Shown here: positions 36,123 through 44,947 of the stretch, piece after piece
How positions within the stretch are numbered: position 1 is the first letter of the stretch
How the letters are laid out: every line of letters starts with the position of its first letter
From: Desulfonatronovibrio magnus
Lineage (GTDB): Bacteria > Desulfobacterota > Desulfovibrionia > Desulfovibrionales > Desulfonatronovibrionaceae
Direction of reading: 5' to 3'
DNA: 64,000 nt
Assembly (NCBI RefSeq): GCF_000934755.1
Contig: NZ_KN882175.1
Span: 619,261-683,260 of the forward strand
Program-made: the position numbers and the translations under genes
Notes under the pieces: generated by a model
The model's database searches: none
Seen by the model: the letters and a program-made list of their open reading frames with translations, nothing else
What the model was told of the DNA's origin: nothing

Positions 36123-37133
36123 TCAAATGCCTAACTCATTCTCGTAGTATTCTTTCAAACGCATCATATCAGAAAAAATTTCTTCAGCAGGTAACCCTCT
36201 TTTCTCTGCTTCCAGTTTCCATTCATCAACCAGACCGGCAAGTTTCTCATCAATTATGTCATATTCCTCAGCAGTCAGCTCGAATAGTTGTGCATCATAA
36301 TTTTCTGCAGCATAGTCCAGAGCTTTCTTAACATGGGCATCCATATACCTGCCGGTCCATAAGGCCTGCTCTCTGCCCAGGTCTTCCATAACCTGCTGCA
36401 CTTCTTCAGGCAGACTGTCCCACTTGCGCTTATTCATTATCACCGCGAAAGGATAAATCTGCAAATCAAGCAGGGTCTGATAAGGGGTATATGCAGCGAA
36501 ATTAAAGTCCAGCAATACTTCCATGGAAGACAGCAAACCTTTGACCATCCCGCGCTGCAAGGCCTCAGGTGTTTCGGGCATGGGCATGGAAACAGGTACA
36601 GCCCCCAGAAGCTCCAGAATTCTTGAAGCTGTGCCGGAAGCCCTGATCTCCAACCCCTGCAGATCCTCAAGGCTTTGTACAGGTTGTCTGGTCATGAGGT
36701 TGGAGGGCGCATTGGCAAACATGGTCAATACCTTAACCTGTTCAAACTCTGCAGGCTGATACTTTTCATAAAGATCCCAAAGAACCAGGCTGGCCACAGC
36801 AGCTGAAGTGAACCCCACAGGCAGTTCGAGCACTGTAGTCATGGGAAAAACCCCTGGCTGATAAGACATGGACAAATTGCCAATGTCTGCCTGCCCCTGA
36901 ATGACTCCCCGAAACATGTTTCTGGCTCCAAGCAAGCTTCCACCTGGATATGTTTCCACCTTAACCATTCCTTGTGTTCTTTCTTCCACAGCCTCCTTCC
37001 ATCTTTCCATCTGAACTGAAGGAAAAGTGTTGGCCGGCGGAAAATTGGCGTAGCTGATTCTTATAACTTCAGCTCCGGCAAGCCCACTTGATACCAGAAT
37101 CAATAAAAATGTAAGCAAAATTTTTTTATACAT
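36123..37133 (-). CDS. dctP: TRAP transporter substrate-binding protein DctP
   Basis: The periplasmic solute receptor of the TRAP system. The 336-residue product has a signal peptide (LLTFLLILVSSGLAGA, cleavage near residue 22) and the DctP-family pattern: ARNMFRGVIQGQADIGN, then LEIRASGTASRILELLGAVP with the arginine that usually clamps the substrate carboxylate, and MVKGLLSSMEVLLDF. The specific substrate cannot be deduced. GGGAG precedes the ATG. It is the first gene of the dctP-dctQ transcript. Confidence 0.93.
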   Translation of the reverse strand: MYKKILLTFLLILVSSGLAGAEVIRISYANFPPANTFPSVQMERWKEAVEERTQGMVKVETYPGGSLLGARNMFRGVIQGQADIGNLSMSYQPGVFPMTTVLELPVGFTSAAVASLVLWDLYEKYQPAEFEQVKVLTMFANAPSNLMTRQPVQSLEDLQGLEIRASGTASRILELLGAVPVSMPMPETPEALQRGMVKGLLSSMEVLLDFNFAAYTPYQTLLDLQIYPFAVIMNKRKWDSLPEEVQQVMEDLGREQALWTGRYMDAHVKKALDYAAENYDAQLFELTAEEYDIIDEKLAGLVDEWKLEAEKRGLPAEEIFSDMMRLKEYYENELGI

Positions 37134-37193
37134 GCTGATGCTCCCTTTTTGCAGCGCTGTAACGCTATGATTGAAAGATGAGAAGGATCTGCC

Positions 37194-37227
37194 AAAAAAA
37201 GGCCGCCAGGCTTTTCAGCCTGCGGCC
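37194..37227 (-). terminator. Terminator-like hairpin upstream of dctP
   Basis: GGCCGC..AGGCT (from 37201) pairs with AGCCT..GCGGCC (to 37227) and is followed on the minus strand by seven T. It points toward dctP, 61 nt upstream of its start codon, with no minus-strand gene just before it. It may be an attenuator in the dctP leader or a left-over terminator of a lost gene. Confidence 0.7.
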
Positions 37228-37357
37228 TGAAAACTGTTATTGCTGATTATTTACGCAGTACCACAATGAAGTTATATTGTTAATTAGAAGCTCCTCACCC
37301 GGGCGCCCCGGGACCGAACCTGTGAGTAACTAAAAAATCAACCTTAACACGTTAGAG

Positions 37358-37515
37358 ATTGCCGCGCTCGAAGACTCGCTCGCAATGACACCTGAGCTGT
37401 CAAGAATGTAGTTACTGAAAACCTGTCACCCACGAGGGAGCCTGAGCGACCGAAGCAATCTGTATGGTAAAACCATAATACTCTGATTTTATGAGCAAAA
37501 CGATTGTAGTTACTT
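37358..37515 (+). repeat. 158-bp direct repeat F
   Basis: Partner of repeat E (35163-35320); see there. It ends in GATTGTAGTTACTT, the same joint sequence that begins the other modules. Confidence 0.9.
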
Positions 37516-37914
37516 TTAAGCGTCTCATCTAAGGGGGTATAGACCAAACATGCAAGCAACTGTCTTCATTAAGCCGAGCCTGCATCCTGAAGCTATTGAA
37601 CAATTGTCGGCTGGAAGCCGTCTCTACGTTAAAGGACAGCCCCTTTTCTAAAAATTTGGGGTAGTCACTGGACGGTTATGCAACTGCTGATTAAGATAAG
37701 ACTACTGAAGGTCAACAACACTTCCACAGAATTTAGTTTGACTGTAAAATGTTTGTCAAGGACTTTGTCACTGCACAGGGCCTGTAAAGTAAACAACGGT
37801 CTATTTTGGTCCAAGGTCTAAGGTCTAAGGCATTCTTTTTGAGACTTTGGACGTCAAAGTCATTCAGCAATAAGCTGCTTAAGCTCGTTAACATCAAAAA
37901 CCAGGGAGGACGCC

Positions 37915-38925
37915 ATGTCACAAGCCATTCTTTGGAGACAAATAAAGAATCAGAAAGTGCAATGTATGGCCTGCAGTCATTTTTGCCTTATTGCACCTCA
38001 TGAAAAGGGAAAGTGCGGGGTAAGAATAAATGTAGCAGGCGATTTAATCAGCTTGGTCAGAGATAAAGTAGCAGCAATGAACCTGGACCCCATTGAAAAA
38101 AAACCGCTTTACCATTATTTGCCTGGCAGCCATACTCTGTCCATGGGAACCATGGGATGTAATTTATCATGTACATTCTGTCAGAATCATTCTCTGTCTC
38201 AGCCCCCCAAAAACAACGAACCTGTCCAGGGTAATGCAGTATCATCAGAACAGATCATTGCTCTATCCAGAGAGTACAACGCCAAAAGTATTTCATACAC
38301 CTATTCGGAGCCCACCATTTTTATAGAATTAGTAAGGGACATAGCAATACCCTCCAAAGCAGCAGGTCTAAAAAATTTAATTGTCAGTAATGGCTTTCAA
38401 AGCAAACAATGTCTTCAGGAAATGTCTGAATACATTGATGCGGCCAATATTGACTTGAAAGCCTACACAGAGAGGTTCTACCGGGATTATTGCGATGCTT
38501 CGCTGAAGCCTGTTCTGGATAACCTGGTAAGAATAAAGGAAATGGGATGGTGGTTGGAGGTCACTACCCTGCTCATACCTGGGCTTAACAATTCTGAGCA
38601 GGAAATAAAAGACATGGCCGGATTTATACATGATAATCTTGGATCTGATACACCCTGGCATATTTCAGGATTTCATCCAACTTACAAAATGACAGACAGA
38701 CAACCAACTAAAGTTGAAGATCTGGAAAAGGCTTTTGAAACAGGTAAAAGCAAGGGGCTGAAGTTCGTTTACACAGGAAACTCACCCGGACATCGTGGAG
38801 GGAATACAATCTGCTCTTGCGGGGAGACGATTGTCAAAAGATCAGGCTTCAGAATTCAGGAAATAAAAATCACTGACAAAGCCTGTCCTTCTTGCGGACA
38901 GATTATTCCAGGAGTATGGGATTAG
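37915..38925 (+). CDS. amrS: AmmeMemoRadiSam radical SAM enzyme
   Basis: A 336-residue radical SAM protein of the AmrS group (formerly called pyruvate-formate-lyase-activating-like). The cluster motif is CNLSCTFC (about residues 80-87) within GTMGCNLSCTFCQNH. The N-terminal CMACSHFCLIAPHEKGKCGVR segment and a C-terminal zinc-ribbon-like pair (CSCG ... CPSCG) are typical. GGGAGG precedes the ATG. The usual AMMECR1 and Memo partners are not in the window. The reaction is not established. Confidence 0.9.
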   Translation: MSQAILWRQIKNQKVQCMACSHFCLIAPHEKGKCGVRINVAGDLISLVRDKVAAMNLDPIEKKPLYHYLPGSHTLSMGTMGCNLSCTFCQNHSLSQPPKNNEPVQGNAVSSEQIIALSREYNAKSISYTYSEPTIFIELVRDIAIPSKAAGLKNLIVSNGFQSKQCLQEMSEYIDAANIDLKAYTERFYRDYCDASLKPVLDNLVRIKEMGWWLEVTTLLIPGLNNSEQEIKDMAGFIHDNLGSDTPWHISGFHPTYKMTDRQPTKVEDLEKAFETGKSKGLKFVYTGNSPGHRGGNTICSCGETIVKRSGFRIQEIKITDKACPSCGQIIPGVWD

Positions 38926-39020
38926 TAAATATCTGAAATGCAAACAAACGTTCATTGTTTTGTAATCGCCTCACACGGAGGGACCGGGACCGAGCCTGTG
39001 AGTAGCTTATACCCCTCGTT

Positions 39021-39066
39021 CCCAGGCTCCAGCCTGGGGACGTCTTACTCTTGCGGCTCCAGCCGC
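39021..39066. repeat. Two hairpins with CC loops
   Basis: CCCAGGCT-CC-AGCCTGGG (39021-39038) and GCGGCT-CC-AGCCGC (39053-39066) are perfect stems. The layout recalls the two-hairpin module at 48374, 55093 and 60682, but both loops are CC here. Confidence 0.75.
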
Positions 39067-39080
39067 TTCTTCATACCAAA

Positions 39081-39165
39081 GCCTGGATTCCGGCTTTCGC
39101 CGGAATGACGGTAAAGAGTAAAAACTTGCTTTAACCGTCACCCCGGACTTGATCCGGGGTCCAGT
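39081..39165 (-). repeat. Paired hairpin unit
   Basis: ATTCCGGCTTTCGCCGGAAT (39087-39106) and ACCCCGGACTTGATCCGGGG(T) (39140-39160) are near-perfect hairpins joined by a conserved ~35-nt spacer. The reverse copy is at 9225-9315. This is a widespread type of dispersed hairpin in proteobacteria. Confidence 0.8.
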
Positions 39166-39174
39166 TTTTTTTGA

Positions 39175-39530
39175 AGTTACTTGGAAGCTCCTCACCCGGA
39201 GGGACCGGGACCGAACCTTCGAGTAACTGAAAATGAGTCTCCTCTATGGACATTGGGACAGTCCCCGCGAGGTACTATAAAAAAGATTGATGCTGCATTG
39301 GTTCCTGGAAGAAATTTGCTTTGATGAAAAAATCTACACAGCGAGGGACAGTCCCCCTCCGGGCTGTAAGCCTCCGGGCAGGAAGCTGTGCCAGGCGTAA
39401 AGCTCTCATCTTTGACGGAACTTTTCTGGCAAATGTTCATGTATCATAGGCAAAAATCGTGAAAATATGAAAACTGTAAACGTCTGATTTTGTTTATAAT
39501 TTGGCTTTAGTTACTTAGAAGCTCTTCACC
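39175..39530 (-). repeat. Mosaic repeat, copy D, with nested insert
   Basis: Reverse-orientation copy with GGGACAGTCCC at 39255-39265 and 39345-39355. Compared with copy C it has an extra ~31 bp (about 39355-39386) with two CCTCCGGGC words. The same insert occurs at 12785-12818 (reverse) and 22420-22457. Confidence 0.85.
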
Positions 39531-39568
39531 CGGGCCCACCTGGATGAAACTTTCACAAGGAGTTGCAA

Positions 39569-40201
39569 CTACTCAATAAACGGGGTTTGCAACTCTGTAA
39601 GCAGTTCAGAAAGCCTTGCCGCCTTTCTGGAATTTACATGGGTCAGGATATCACCGGCCTGCCGCCCACGCATCCCGGCCAGAATTTTCACTGCGATATT
39701 TTCATCTATGGTTTCCAGAACTTCAGCTGCCTGCTGTGGGCGCATATTTGCGTAAACATCAACAAGGTGTCTGATTTTCTGATCCTTGACGACATCAGCC
39801 TCTTCGAGCATCCTTTCCAGACCTGCTTCCAACCGTTGAAGCTCTGCCAGTTTTTCATCAAGCTCGGCTTCAAGCATACGCAGGTTTCTTTCTCTTCGAT
39901 CTATCTCTTCTTCTCTGGCTCTTAGTCGTCTGAACTCTTCAGTAATGTTCTGCTGCGGTGCCTCTTCATTGACTGCCTCTCCTTCTTCTTCAGCGGCAAT
40001 GGCCGGCTTTACTTCCAGCATTGTTGCCCTTGGGACAGGAGTCGTCTTTTTTTGGGTTCCATCATCAAACATGGTGAACATGAACCCGATTTTAAGAACC
40101 GCAAGAACCATTATTACTTGTAGAAGCTTAGTAGGTCTTGGGTTTAAAACGGACCACTGCCATTTCATCGAATTCTTTTTGCTCTGCTTTTTCTTGTTCA
40201 T
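39569..40201 (-). CDS. motE: MotE-like flagellar chaperone/scaffold protein
   Basis: The 210-residue protein has one N-terminal membrane anchor (about residues 27-46), a long coiled coil (about 85-140) and a C-terminal domain like the MgtE N-terminal domain (IRHLVDVYANMRPQQAAEVLETI ... GRQAGDILTHV). This is the layout of MotE proteins in flagellar operons, which act on motor assembly. The reading from 40201 overlaps fliJ by 74 nt. An in-frame ATG at 40168 would reduce this to 41 nt; I cannot decide between them. Confidence 0.8.
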   Translation of the reverse strand: MNKKKQSKKNSMKWQWSVLNPRPTKLLQVIMVLAVLKIGFMFTMFDDGTQKKTTPVPRATMLEVKPAIAAEEEGEAVNEEAPQQNITEEFRRLRAREEEIDRRERNLRMLEAELDEKLAELQRLEAGLERMLEEADVVKDQKIRHLVDVYANMRPQQAAEVLETIDENIAVKILAGMRGRQAGDILTHVNSRKAARLSELLTELQTPFIE

Positions 40202-40571
40202 GATTAAACTTCATTTTCTGGTTTACTTTCAATTTTTCTATGATTTTTTTTTCTTTACTCTTTTCCAACAAATTCTTTCTTTTCAGCGTCAATTCTTTGG
40301 CTATTTTTTGCAGTATGACCTCTGCATGGCTTATGTCAAAATTCAGTCGGTCAATGTACTGATTCCAGAGCCAGATATCGCCCTGACTGACATCCTTTTT
40401 GCTCTGAAGCTCTTGTTTGGCCTGGCTTAACTCATACCTAAGATTATCAAGGACATAGTTCTGTTCCTGGTACTGCTGACGCGCTCTTGCCAACGCCTGC
40501 TGAGCCTTTTCTTCCAGACTGACTCGAAAATCTAAAATTTTTTGTAAATTAAATATAAATTCTTTTCTCAT
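40128..40571 (-). CDS. fliJ: Flagellar export chaperone FliJ
   Basis: FliJ is the coiled-coil stalk of the flagellar type III export ATPase. The product is 147 residues from the ATG at 40571 (MRKEFIFNLQKILDFRVSLE), the family-like N-terminus. It is highly charged and helical throughout. A longer reading to 40697 adds residues unlike FliJ. No strong ribosome site is seen. Its 3' end overlaps motE. The usual fliI and fliH neighbours are not in the window, so the pair is detached from the main flagellar operon. Confidence 0.82.
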   Translation of the reverse strand: MRKEFIFNLQKILDFRVSLEEKAQQALARARQQYQEQNYVLDNLRYELSQAKQELQSKKDVSQGDIWLWNQYIDRLNFDISHAEVILQKIAKELTLKRKNLLEKSKEKKIIEKLKVNQKMKFNHEQEKAEQKEFDEMAVVRFKPKTY

Positions 40572-40924
40572 TTTTGACAACCGGGTATGATTATCTTCTT
40601 TACAAAAAGCATGCCTGAAAATACATTTGTCTGTGAATAAAGATACAGGTTGACCACTGGACTGGCTTTGCCCTGCACACACTTGCACCGGAACCATCCT
40701 GGCACTAACCTGTTACCAGCAACCCCGGGCGAGTTGTTGTGATACCGCTCCATGGTGAAAGTATTTTTCACACAAGAAGATTACCGCTCTGATCTTATCC
40801 AGAAATGCAGTCCTTTGGTAAAAAAAACTGCAGCAAAATATAAACCGTTCAGCACCTTGAAAAATCTGGCGGGCAATGTATAATTACAGCTGTGGCAATC
40901 AACATCTAACCCAGGTGACTACCA
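40572..40924. other. 353-bp divergent gap fliJ-moeA
   Basis: The gap contains the predicted moeA promoter (40857-40884). No repeat of the main families and no other gene are seen. The fliJ promoter is not identified. Confidence 0.5.
40857..40884 (+). promoter_or_regulatory. Sigma-70 promoter of moeA fusion gene
   Basis: TTGAAA (40857-40862), a 16-nt spacer and a perfect TATAAT (40879-40884) lie 40 nt before the ATG at 40925. Confidence 0.65.
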
Positions 40925-42859
40925 ATGAAAAGAAATATTTATCTCAACACTGTCAGTATAAAAGATGCACTGGAAACAGTTAAACAGGCCATCGACCCTG
41001 AAAAACTGATGGGAACTGAGTCAATACCTGCCCAGGATGCTCTGTCCCGCGTTACTGCAGAACCGGTCTGGGCCAGATTCTCATCTCCAACCTATCACAG
41101 CGCTGCCATGGATGGGGTGGCTGTCAAATCTCATGATACATTTCTCGCCCGTGAAGGCAGCCCTGTTGCTCTGAAAAAAGGCGTTGATTATGAGGATATC
41201 AACACTGGCAATCCCCTGCCGGGAGACATGGATGCTGTAATTATGGTTGAAAAAATAATACGCGAGGACCAGGAAACCATCCTTATAGAGCACCCGGTTT
41301 TTCCCTGGCAGAATGTGCGCCGGGTGGGTGAGGATATTGTTGCCACTGAACTGCTTCTTCCACAGAACCACGAACTTTCTCCATATGATATAGGATCCCT
41401 TTTAAGTGCAGGAATATGGAATATTAAAGTCAGAGAAAAAGTCTGTATTCATGTGGTCCCCACAGGCGATGAAGTGCTGGACTTCACCCTGCAGCCAGAG
41501 CCTCAACCAGGCCAGGTCATTGAAAGCAACTCTCAAATTCTCATGTGCCTGACGTCAAAATGGGGCTGCACGACCAGAAGAACCCCTCCAGTAAAGGACG
41601 ATCCTGATCTGCTTGGCCGGGCTATCGAGGAGGCCCTTGCTTCCCATGCTCATATTGTGGTTATTGGTGCAGGGTCTTCTGCCGGAAGCAAAGACTACAC
41701 CAGAAACATCATAGAAAAACTCGGTACTGTTCTCGTTCATGGCATCAAGGCCATGCCTGGAAAACCGACTCTCATTGGTGTTTCCGGGCAAAAAATTATC
41801 ATTGGTGCACCTGGCTATCCTGTAAGTTCGGTAATTTGTTTTGAACAAATTTTACAACCTCTGGTGTATTGGCTCTCCCGCAGGCACAGCAGACAACAGG
41901 AAACTATCAAGGCCAGACTCACAAGAAAGGTTCCATCCAGACCGGGTATGGAGGAATTTGTCAGGGTTTCAGTAGGAAAAGTTGATGGAAGCTATGTTGC
42001 CACTCCCTTATCCAAGGGAGCCGGCATGATTACCACCCTTACCAAGGCCCAGGGCATCACCAGAATAGATCAGGGAATGGAAGGCGTCTCAGCGGACAGG
42101 GAAATTACAGTTGAACTGCTTCGTCAAAAACCTGAACTAGATCAAGTACTCATGGCAGTCGGCAGCCATGATAACTTGATGGACATGCTTGCCAATGAAC
42201 TTATGGGCCTGCAAAACCCCATCCATCTTGCTTCCACTCACCTTGGAAGCATGGGCGGCATTACAGCTGTAAAAAACCGTGCTGCGCATCTGGCAGGTGT
42301 TCATCTTTTTGACCCGGAACTGGATGACTACAACTTTTCATTTATTGAAAAATACGCACCAGACCTCAAATTCAGGCTAATTAACCTGGCCATCAGGCAT
42401 CAGGGACTCATTGTAGCGCCTGGTAACCCCAAAAACATTGGAGCAGTACAGGACCTGACAAGACAGGACCTGACTTTTATCAACCGTCAAAGAGGAGCTG
42501 GCACCAGAATTTTACTGGACCACCATCTCAAAAGTGCAGGTATTTCATCTCAGAACGTTCAAGGTTACGACAAGGAAGAGTTCACACATATGTCTGTGGC
42601 AGTCAGCGTACTAAGCGGAACGGCTGATTGCGGAATGGGTATTATGGCTGCAGCAAGAGCTCTAAACTTAGATTTCGTACCTCTCACCAGAGAAAGATAT
42701 GATCTGCTCATACCTGACTATGCTTTTGAGGACACCAAGATTCAGACCCTGCTGGAGATTATCCGCCGGGATGATATCAAAAACAAAATTCTCGCCACAG
42801 GAGGCTATGAAACAGATCTGACTGGACAGGAAATGCGCCCTGGACAGGGGTTGGGATAA
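40925..42859 (+). CDS. moeA: MoeA-type molybdotransferase fused to a periplasmic-binding-like domain
   Basis: The 644-residue protein has an N-terminal MoeA part (about residues 1-410) that inserts molybdate (or tungstate) into molybdopterin. Its motifs are SAMDGVAVK, GDMDAVIMVE, PTGDEVL, GAGSSAGSKDY and KAMPGKPTLIG. The C-terminal part (about 420-640) is a LysR-substrate/PBP-like domain (HLGSMGGITAVK, NRQRGAGTRILLD), which probably binds a metal oxyanion. This MoeA-PBP fusion is known in anaerobes with Mo/W enzymes. It stands alone, with its own promoter and AGGTGA ribosome site. Confidence 0.93.
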   Translation: MKRNIYLNTVSIKDALETVKQAIDPEKLMGTESIPAQDALSRVTAEPVWARFSSPTYHSAAMDGVAVKSHDTFLAREGSPVALKKGVDYEDINTGNPLPGDMDAVIMVEKIIREDQETILIEHPVFPWQNVRRVGEDIVATELLLPQNHELSPYDIGSLLSAGIWNIKVREKVCIHVVPTGDEVLDFTLQPEPQPGQVIESNSQILMCLTSKWGCTTRRTPPVKDDPDLLGRAIEEALASHAHIVVIGAGSSAGSKDYTRNIIEKLGTVLVHGIKAMPGKPTLIGVSGQKIIIGAPGYPVSSVICFEQILQPLVYWLSRRHSRQQETIKARLTRKVPSRPGMEEFVRVSVGKVDGSYVATPLSKGAGMITTLTKAQGITRIDQGMEGVSADREITVELLRQKPELDQVLMAVGSHDNLMDMLANELMGLQNPIHLASTHLGSMGGITAVKNRAAHLAGVHLFDPELDDYNFSFIEKYAPDLKFRLINLAIRHQGLIVAPGNPKNIGAVQDLTRQDLTFINRQRGAGTRILLDHHLKSAGISSQNVQGYDKEEFTHMSVAVSVLSGTADCGMGIMAAARALNLDFVPLTRERYDLLIPDYAFEDTKIQTLLEIIRRDDIKNKILATGGYETDLTGQEMRPGQGLG

Positions 42860-42927
42860 TCTAATGCGGGCTGTGCCCACAACTCAATTTAAACAAGGAT
42901 CGTTAAGTTGGGGCGTTAACCGTATTT

Positions 42928-43065
42928 TTCAGGCTGAAGGCTGAAGGCTGAAGGCTGAAGGCTGAAGGCTGAAGGCTGAAGAATTAAAACTATAGACCTT
43001 ATTGGTCTTGTCAATGTATAAAGTTTTCTTGTTTTTTTACTACAGGATTGGAGCGGTAAGTGACT
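42928..43065 (+). repeat. Composite repeat with CTGAAGG array
   Basis: Six perfect CTGAAGG heptamers plus a partial one (42934-42981) are followed by a conserved flank (TTATTGGTCTTGTCAATG ... TTTTCTTGTTTTT ... ACAGGATTG). The same flank follows a two-unit array at 60870-60960, so array plus flank form one dispersed element with variable unit number. Confidence 0.8.
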
Positions 43066-43070
43066 AAACC

Positions 43071-43105
43071 CTGACCTCTGATCTCTGACCTCTGACCTCT
43101 GATTA
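43071..43105 (+). repeat. CTGACCT heptamer array
   Basis: Heptamers CTGACCT, CTGATCT, CTGACCT, CTGACCT and CTGATTA in perfect 7-bp register run right up to the cobS stop codon (43103-43105). Confidence 0.8.
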
Positions 43106-43834
43106 CACTACAAAGGCCAGCAAAGCGCTCAACTCTCCCCAGATAACAGCAGCGCCCAGGAAATCACCATTGATGCCCTGGTATTTTTTCCCAAGTCCGT
43201 GCAGAAAAATAATGCCTGCCGTCATAAAAACAGCAGACAGAACAGTCACCTTGATGGGCAGTATAAATACTGCAAACAGGCACAGCACAAATATATTGAA
43301 TAGAACTGTGCCTGCGCCTGTTCCCGCAAGAAAGCTGTTACCAAGGCCCGGCACTGCCCTTCTTTTGCCGACATATGCCACAATAACTGCTGAACACCTG
43401 CCCAGACCCAGCGCCCAGACTATGACTGCCCATTGTCCTGCCGCGATTACTTCGCTTACAAGAACAATCTGACCTGTCATACCTGTGACAATCCCCATAA
43501 CTCCAAAAGCGCCAACCCTGCTGTCTTTAAGTATCAGCCAGAATTTATCCACATCAGGCTGAGCAGCCCATCCATCCCATAAATCAGCCCATCCATCCCA
43601 ATGCAGCCCCCTGGTGACTAAAAAGCCCAGTCCAACTGTAATCCAGGCCTGAACCAGAGAACTGCCGGCAGCTATTCCCAGCCATAAAGGCAGAGTGATT
43701 ACAACTCCTATGATCAGCCCCACTATGGTGAACCAGTATAATGATCCGGCAATGTCCTTCTGGTCAACTACCCTGGCTGGAGCCAGAATACTCAGAAAAG
43801 ACAGGGCAAAAAGAAAACTGCGCACCAGCTTCAA
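43103..43834 (-). CDS. cobS: Cobalamin synthase (adenosylcobinamide-GDP ribazoletransferase)
   Basis: CobS joins adenosylcobinamide-GDP and alpha-ribazole in the membrane, the late step of B12 synthesis. The 243-residue product is polytopic and keeps the active-site motifs GLHWDGWADLWDGW, LKDSRVGAFG and GINGDFLGA. Its ATG overlaps the stop of the yitT-like gene (ATGA), so it is translationally coupled. No other cobalamin genes are nearby and no B12 riboswitch is visible upstream. Confidence 0.95.
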   Translation of the reverse strand: MKLVRSFLFALSFLSILAPARVVDQKDIAGSLYWFTIVGLIIGVVITLPLWLGIAAGSSLVQAWITVGLGFLVTRGLHWDGWADLWDGWAAQPDVDKFWLILKDSRVGAFGVMGIVTGMTGQIVLVSEVIAAGQWAVIVWALGLGRCSAVIVAYVGKRRAVPGLGNSFLAGTGAGTVLFNIFVLCLFAVFILPIKVTVLSAVFMTAGIIFLHGLGKKYQGINGDFLGAAVIWGELSALLAFVV

Positions 43835-44694
43835 AAGACCATCCTTTTGGAAAAACCTTTACCGAGAACATTAAAAGTATTCTCAATAATAACAAAGGCA
43901 TCAGGATCATTGGTAAAAATAATTTCCTCCAGTCGCTTGAGCTGAAAATTATTGACTACTGTCAGAACAATTTTTTTTCGTTCTCCGCTGTATGCCCCAC
44001 GACCATAAAGAAAAGTCGATCCCCTTTGCACCTGCTGGCCAATGAGGTTGACCATTTTTTCAGGCATCTGGGTTATAATTAGCACCATTTTGCGCTGGTT
44101 GAACATGGCCATGAAATAGTCGGCCACGAGAGCTGTAACAAAAACACTGGTCAAAGAATACAGCATTAGATCAGTATTTAAAAACATAAAACCAAAGCCG
44201 AATAGAACCAGGTTAAATATGAAGCCGCTTTGACCAATGCGAATATTAAATTTTTGAAAAAGTATAACTCCAATAATATCCAGTCCTCCAGTAGAACCAA
44301 AAGAACGTAGACTAATTCCCATGCCTGCCCCAAGCAAAATACCGTAGCTAAGCGCAGCAAGAAAACTGTCTGTGATGGGCAGTTCAAGATGAACTGTTTC
44401 CAGAAAAAAAGCTGTTGCCAGCAGTCCATACAGGCTGTAAAAGAAAAAACGCCTGCTCACTAACCACAACCCAACCACAAATACAGGTATGTTAAGGACC
44501 AGCATCCAAATCCCCGGACTCATTATCCCTGTTATATAGAATAGAAAAAGACTCAGCCCTGAAAAACCTCCGGCAATGAATTCATGATGAATAGCCACTC
44601 CATTTATTCCTACAGCTATTATCAAACCAGCCAGGGTCATGAGACCAAGACACCAGGCATGTCCATAAACAAAGCTTCTAAGAAATGTAGACAT
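43831..44694 (-). CDS. YitT family membrane protein
   Basis: The 287-residue protein has about five to six membrane spans in its first 190 residues (AGLIIAVGINGVAIHHEFIAGG, GSTGGLDIIGVIL are family signatures). A C-terminal soluble DUF2179 domain of about 80 residues follows (QMPEKMVNLIGQQVQRGSTFL, YSGERKKIVLTVV). AAGGAG precedes the ATG. The transported molecule is not established. The 4-nt overlap with cobS is odd, since no functional link is known. Confidence 0.9.
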   Translation of the reverse strand: MSTFLRSFVYGHAWCLGLMTLAGLIIAVGINGVAIHHEFIAGGFSGLSLFLFYITGIMSPGIWMLVLNIPVFVVGLWLVSRRFFFYSLYGLLATAFFLETVHLELPITDSFLAALSYGILLGAGMGISLRSFGSTGGLDIIGVILFQKFNIRIGQSGFIFNLVLFGFGFMFLNTDLMLYSLTSVFVTALVADYFMAMFNQRKMVLIITQMPEKMVNLIGQQVQRGSTFLYGRGAYSGERKKIVLTVVNNFQLKRLEEIIFTNDPDAFVIIENTFNVLGKGFSKRMVF

Positions 44695-44947
44695 AATAAT
44701 TTACTCCTTTATTTACTCTGACAATCCAGGCATCTTTAACCACTTTGATGGAATCCGGCAAATCCTGTTTTTTATATCGAGTTTCGCAGCGACTTGACCC
44801 TTTATCTCCAGTACACTATCCTGTGATATTGTGATCATCAGCCCTCGTACAACTTATAAATTAAGTATCTGTTCAACTTTATTAAAGTGTGGGGACAGGC
44901 ACTCTCCATACCACAAACAAGGCATAGATACATATTCAGGTTAATCA

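Larger units (their letters stand above)
37134..37914. other. 781-bp gap with repeats and orphan terminator
   Basis: There is no gene between dctP and amrS. Contents: a terminator-like hairpin (37194-37227), a CCCGGG-hairpin module (37282-37331), repeat F (37358-37515), and a short 7-bp periodic run (AAGGTCT, 37806-37830). The rest is unassigned. Confidence 0.8.
38926..39568. other. 643-bp repeat-filled gap
   Basis: There is no gene. The contents, in order, are: a CCCGG-type module (38960-39008), two CC-loop hairpins (39021-39038 and 39053-39066), the paired ATTCCGG/ACCCCGG hairpin unit (39081-39165) and mosaic repeat copy D (39175-39530). Confidence 0.85.

Noticed and set aside
33652-37133. 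The TRAP transporter region as a composite transposon or genomic island
   Set aside because: Repeats flank it, but there is no transposase, integrase or tRNA, and the genes look like ordinary resident genes.
43103-44947. A cobalamin riboswitch upstream of yitT-cobS
   Set aside because: I could not find a B12-box-like sequence in 44695-44947.
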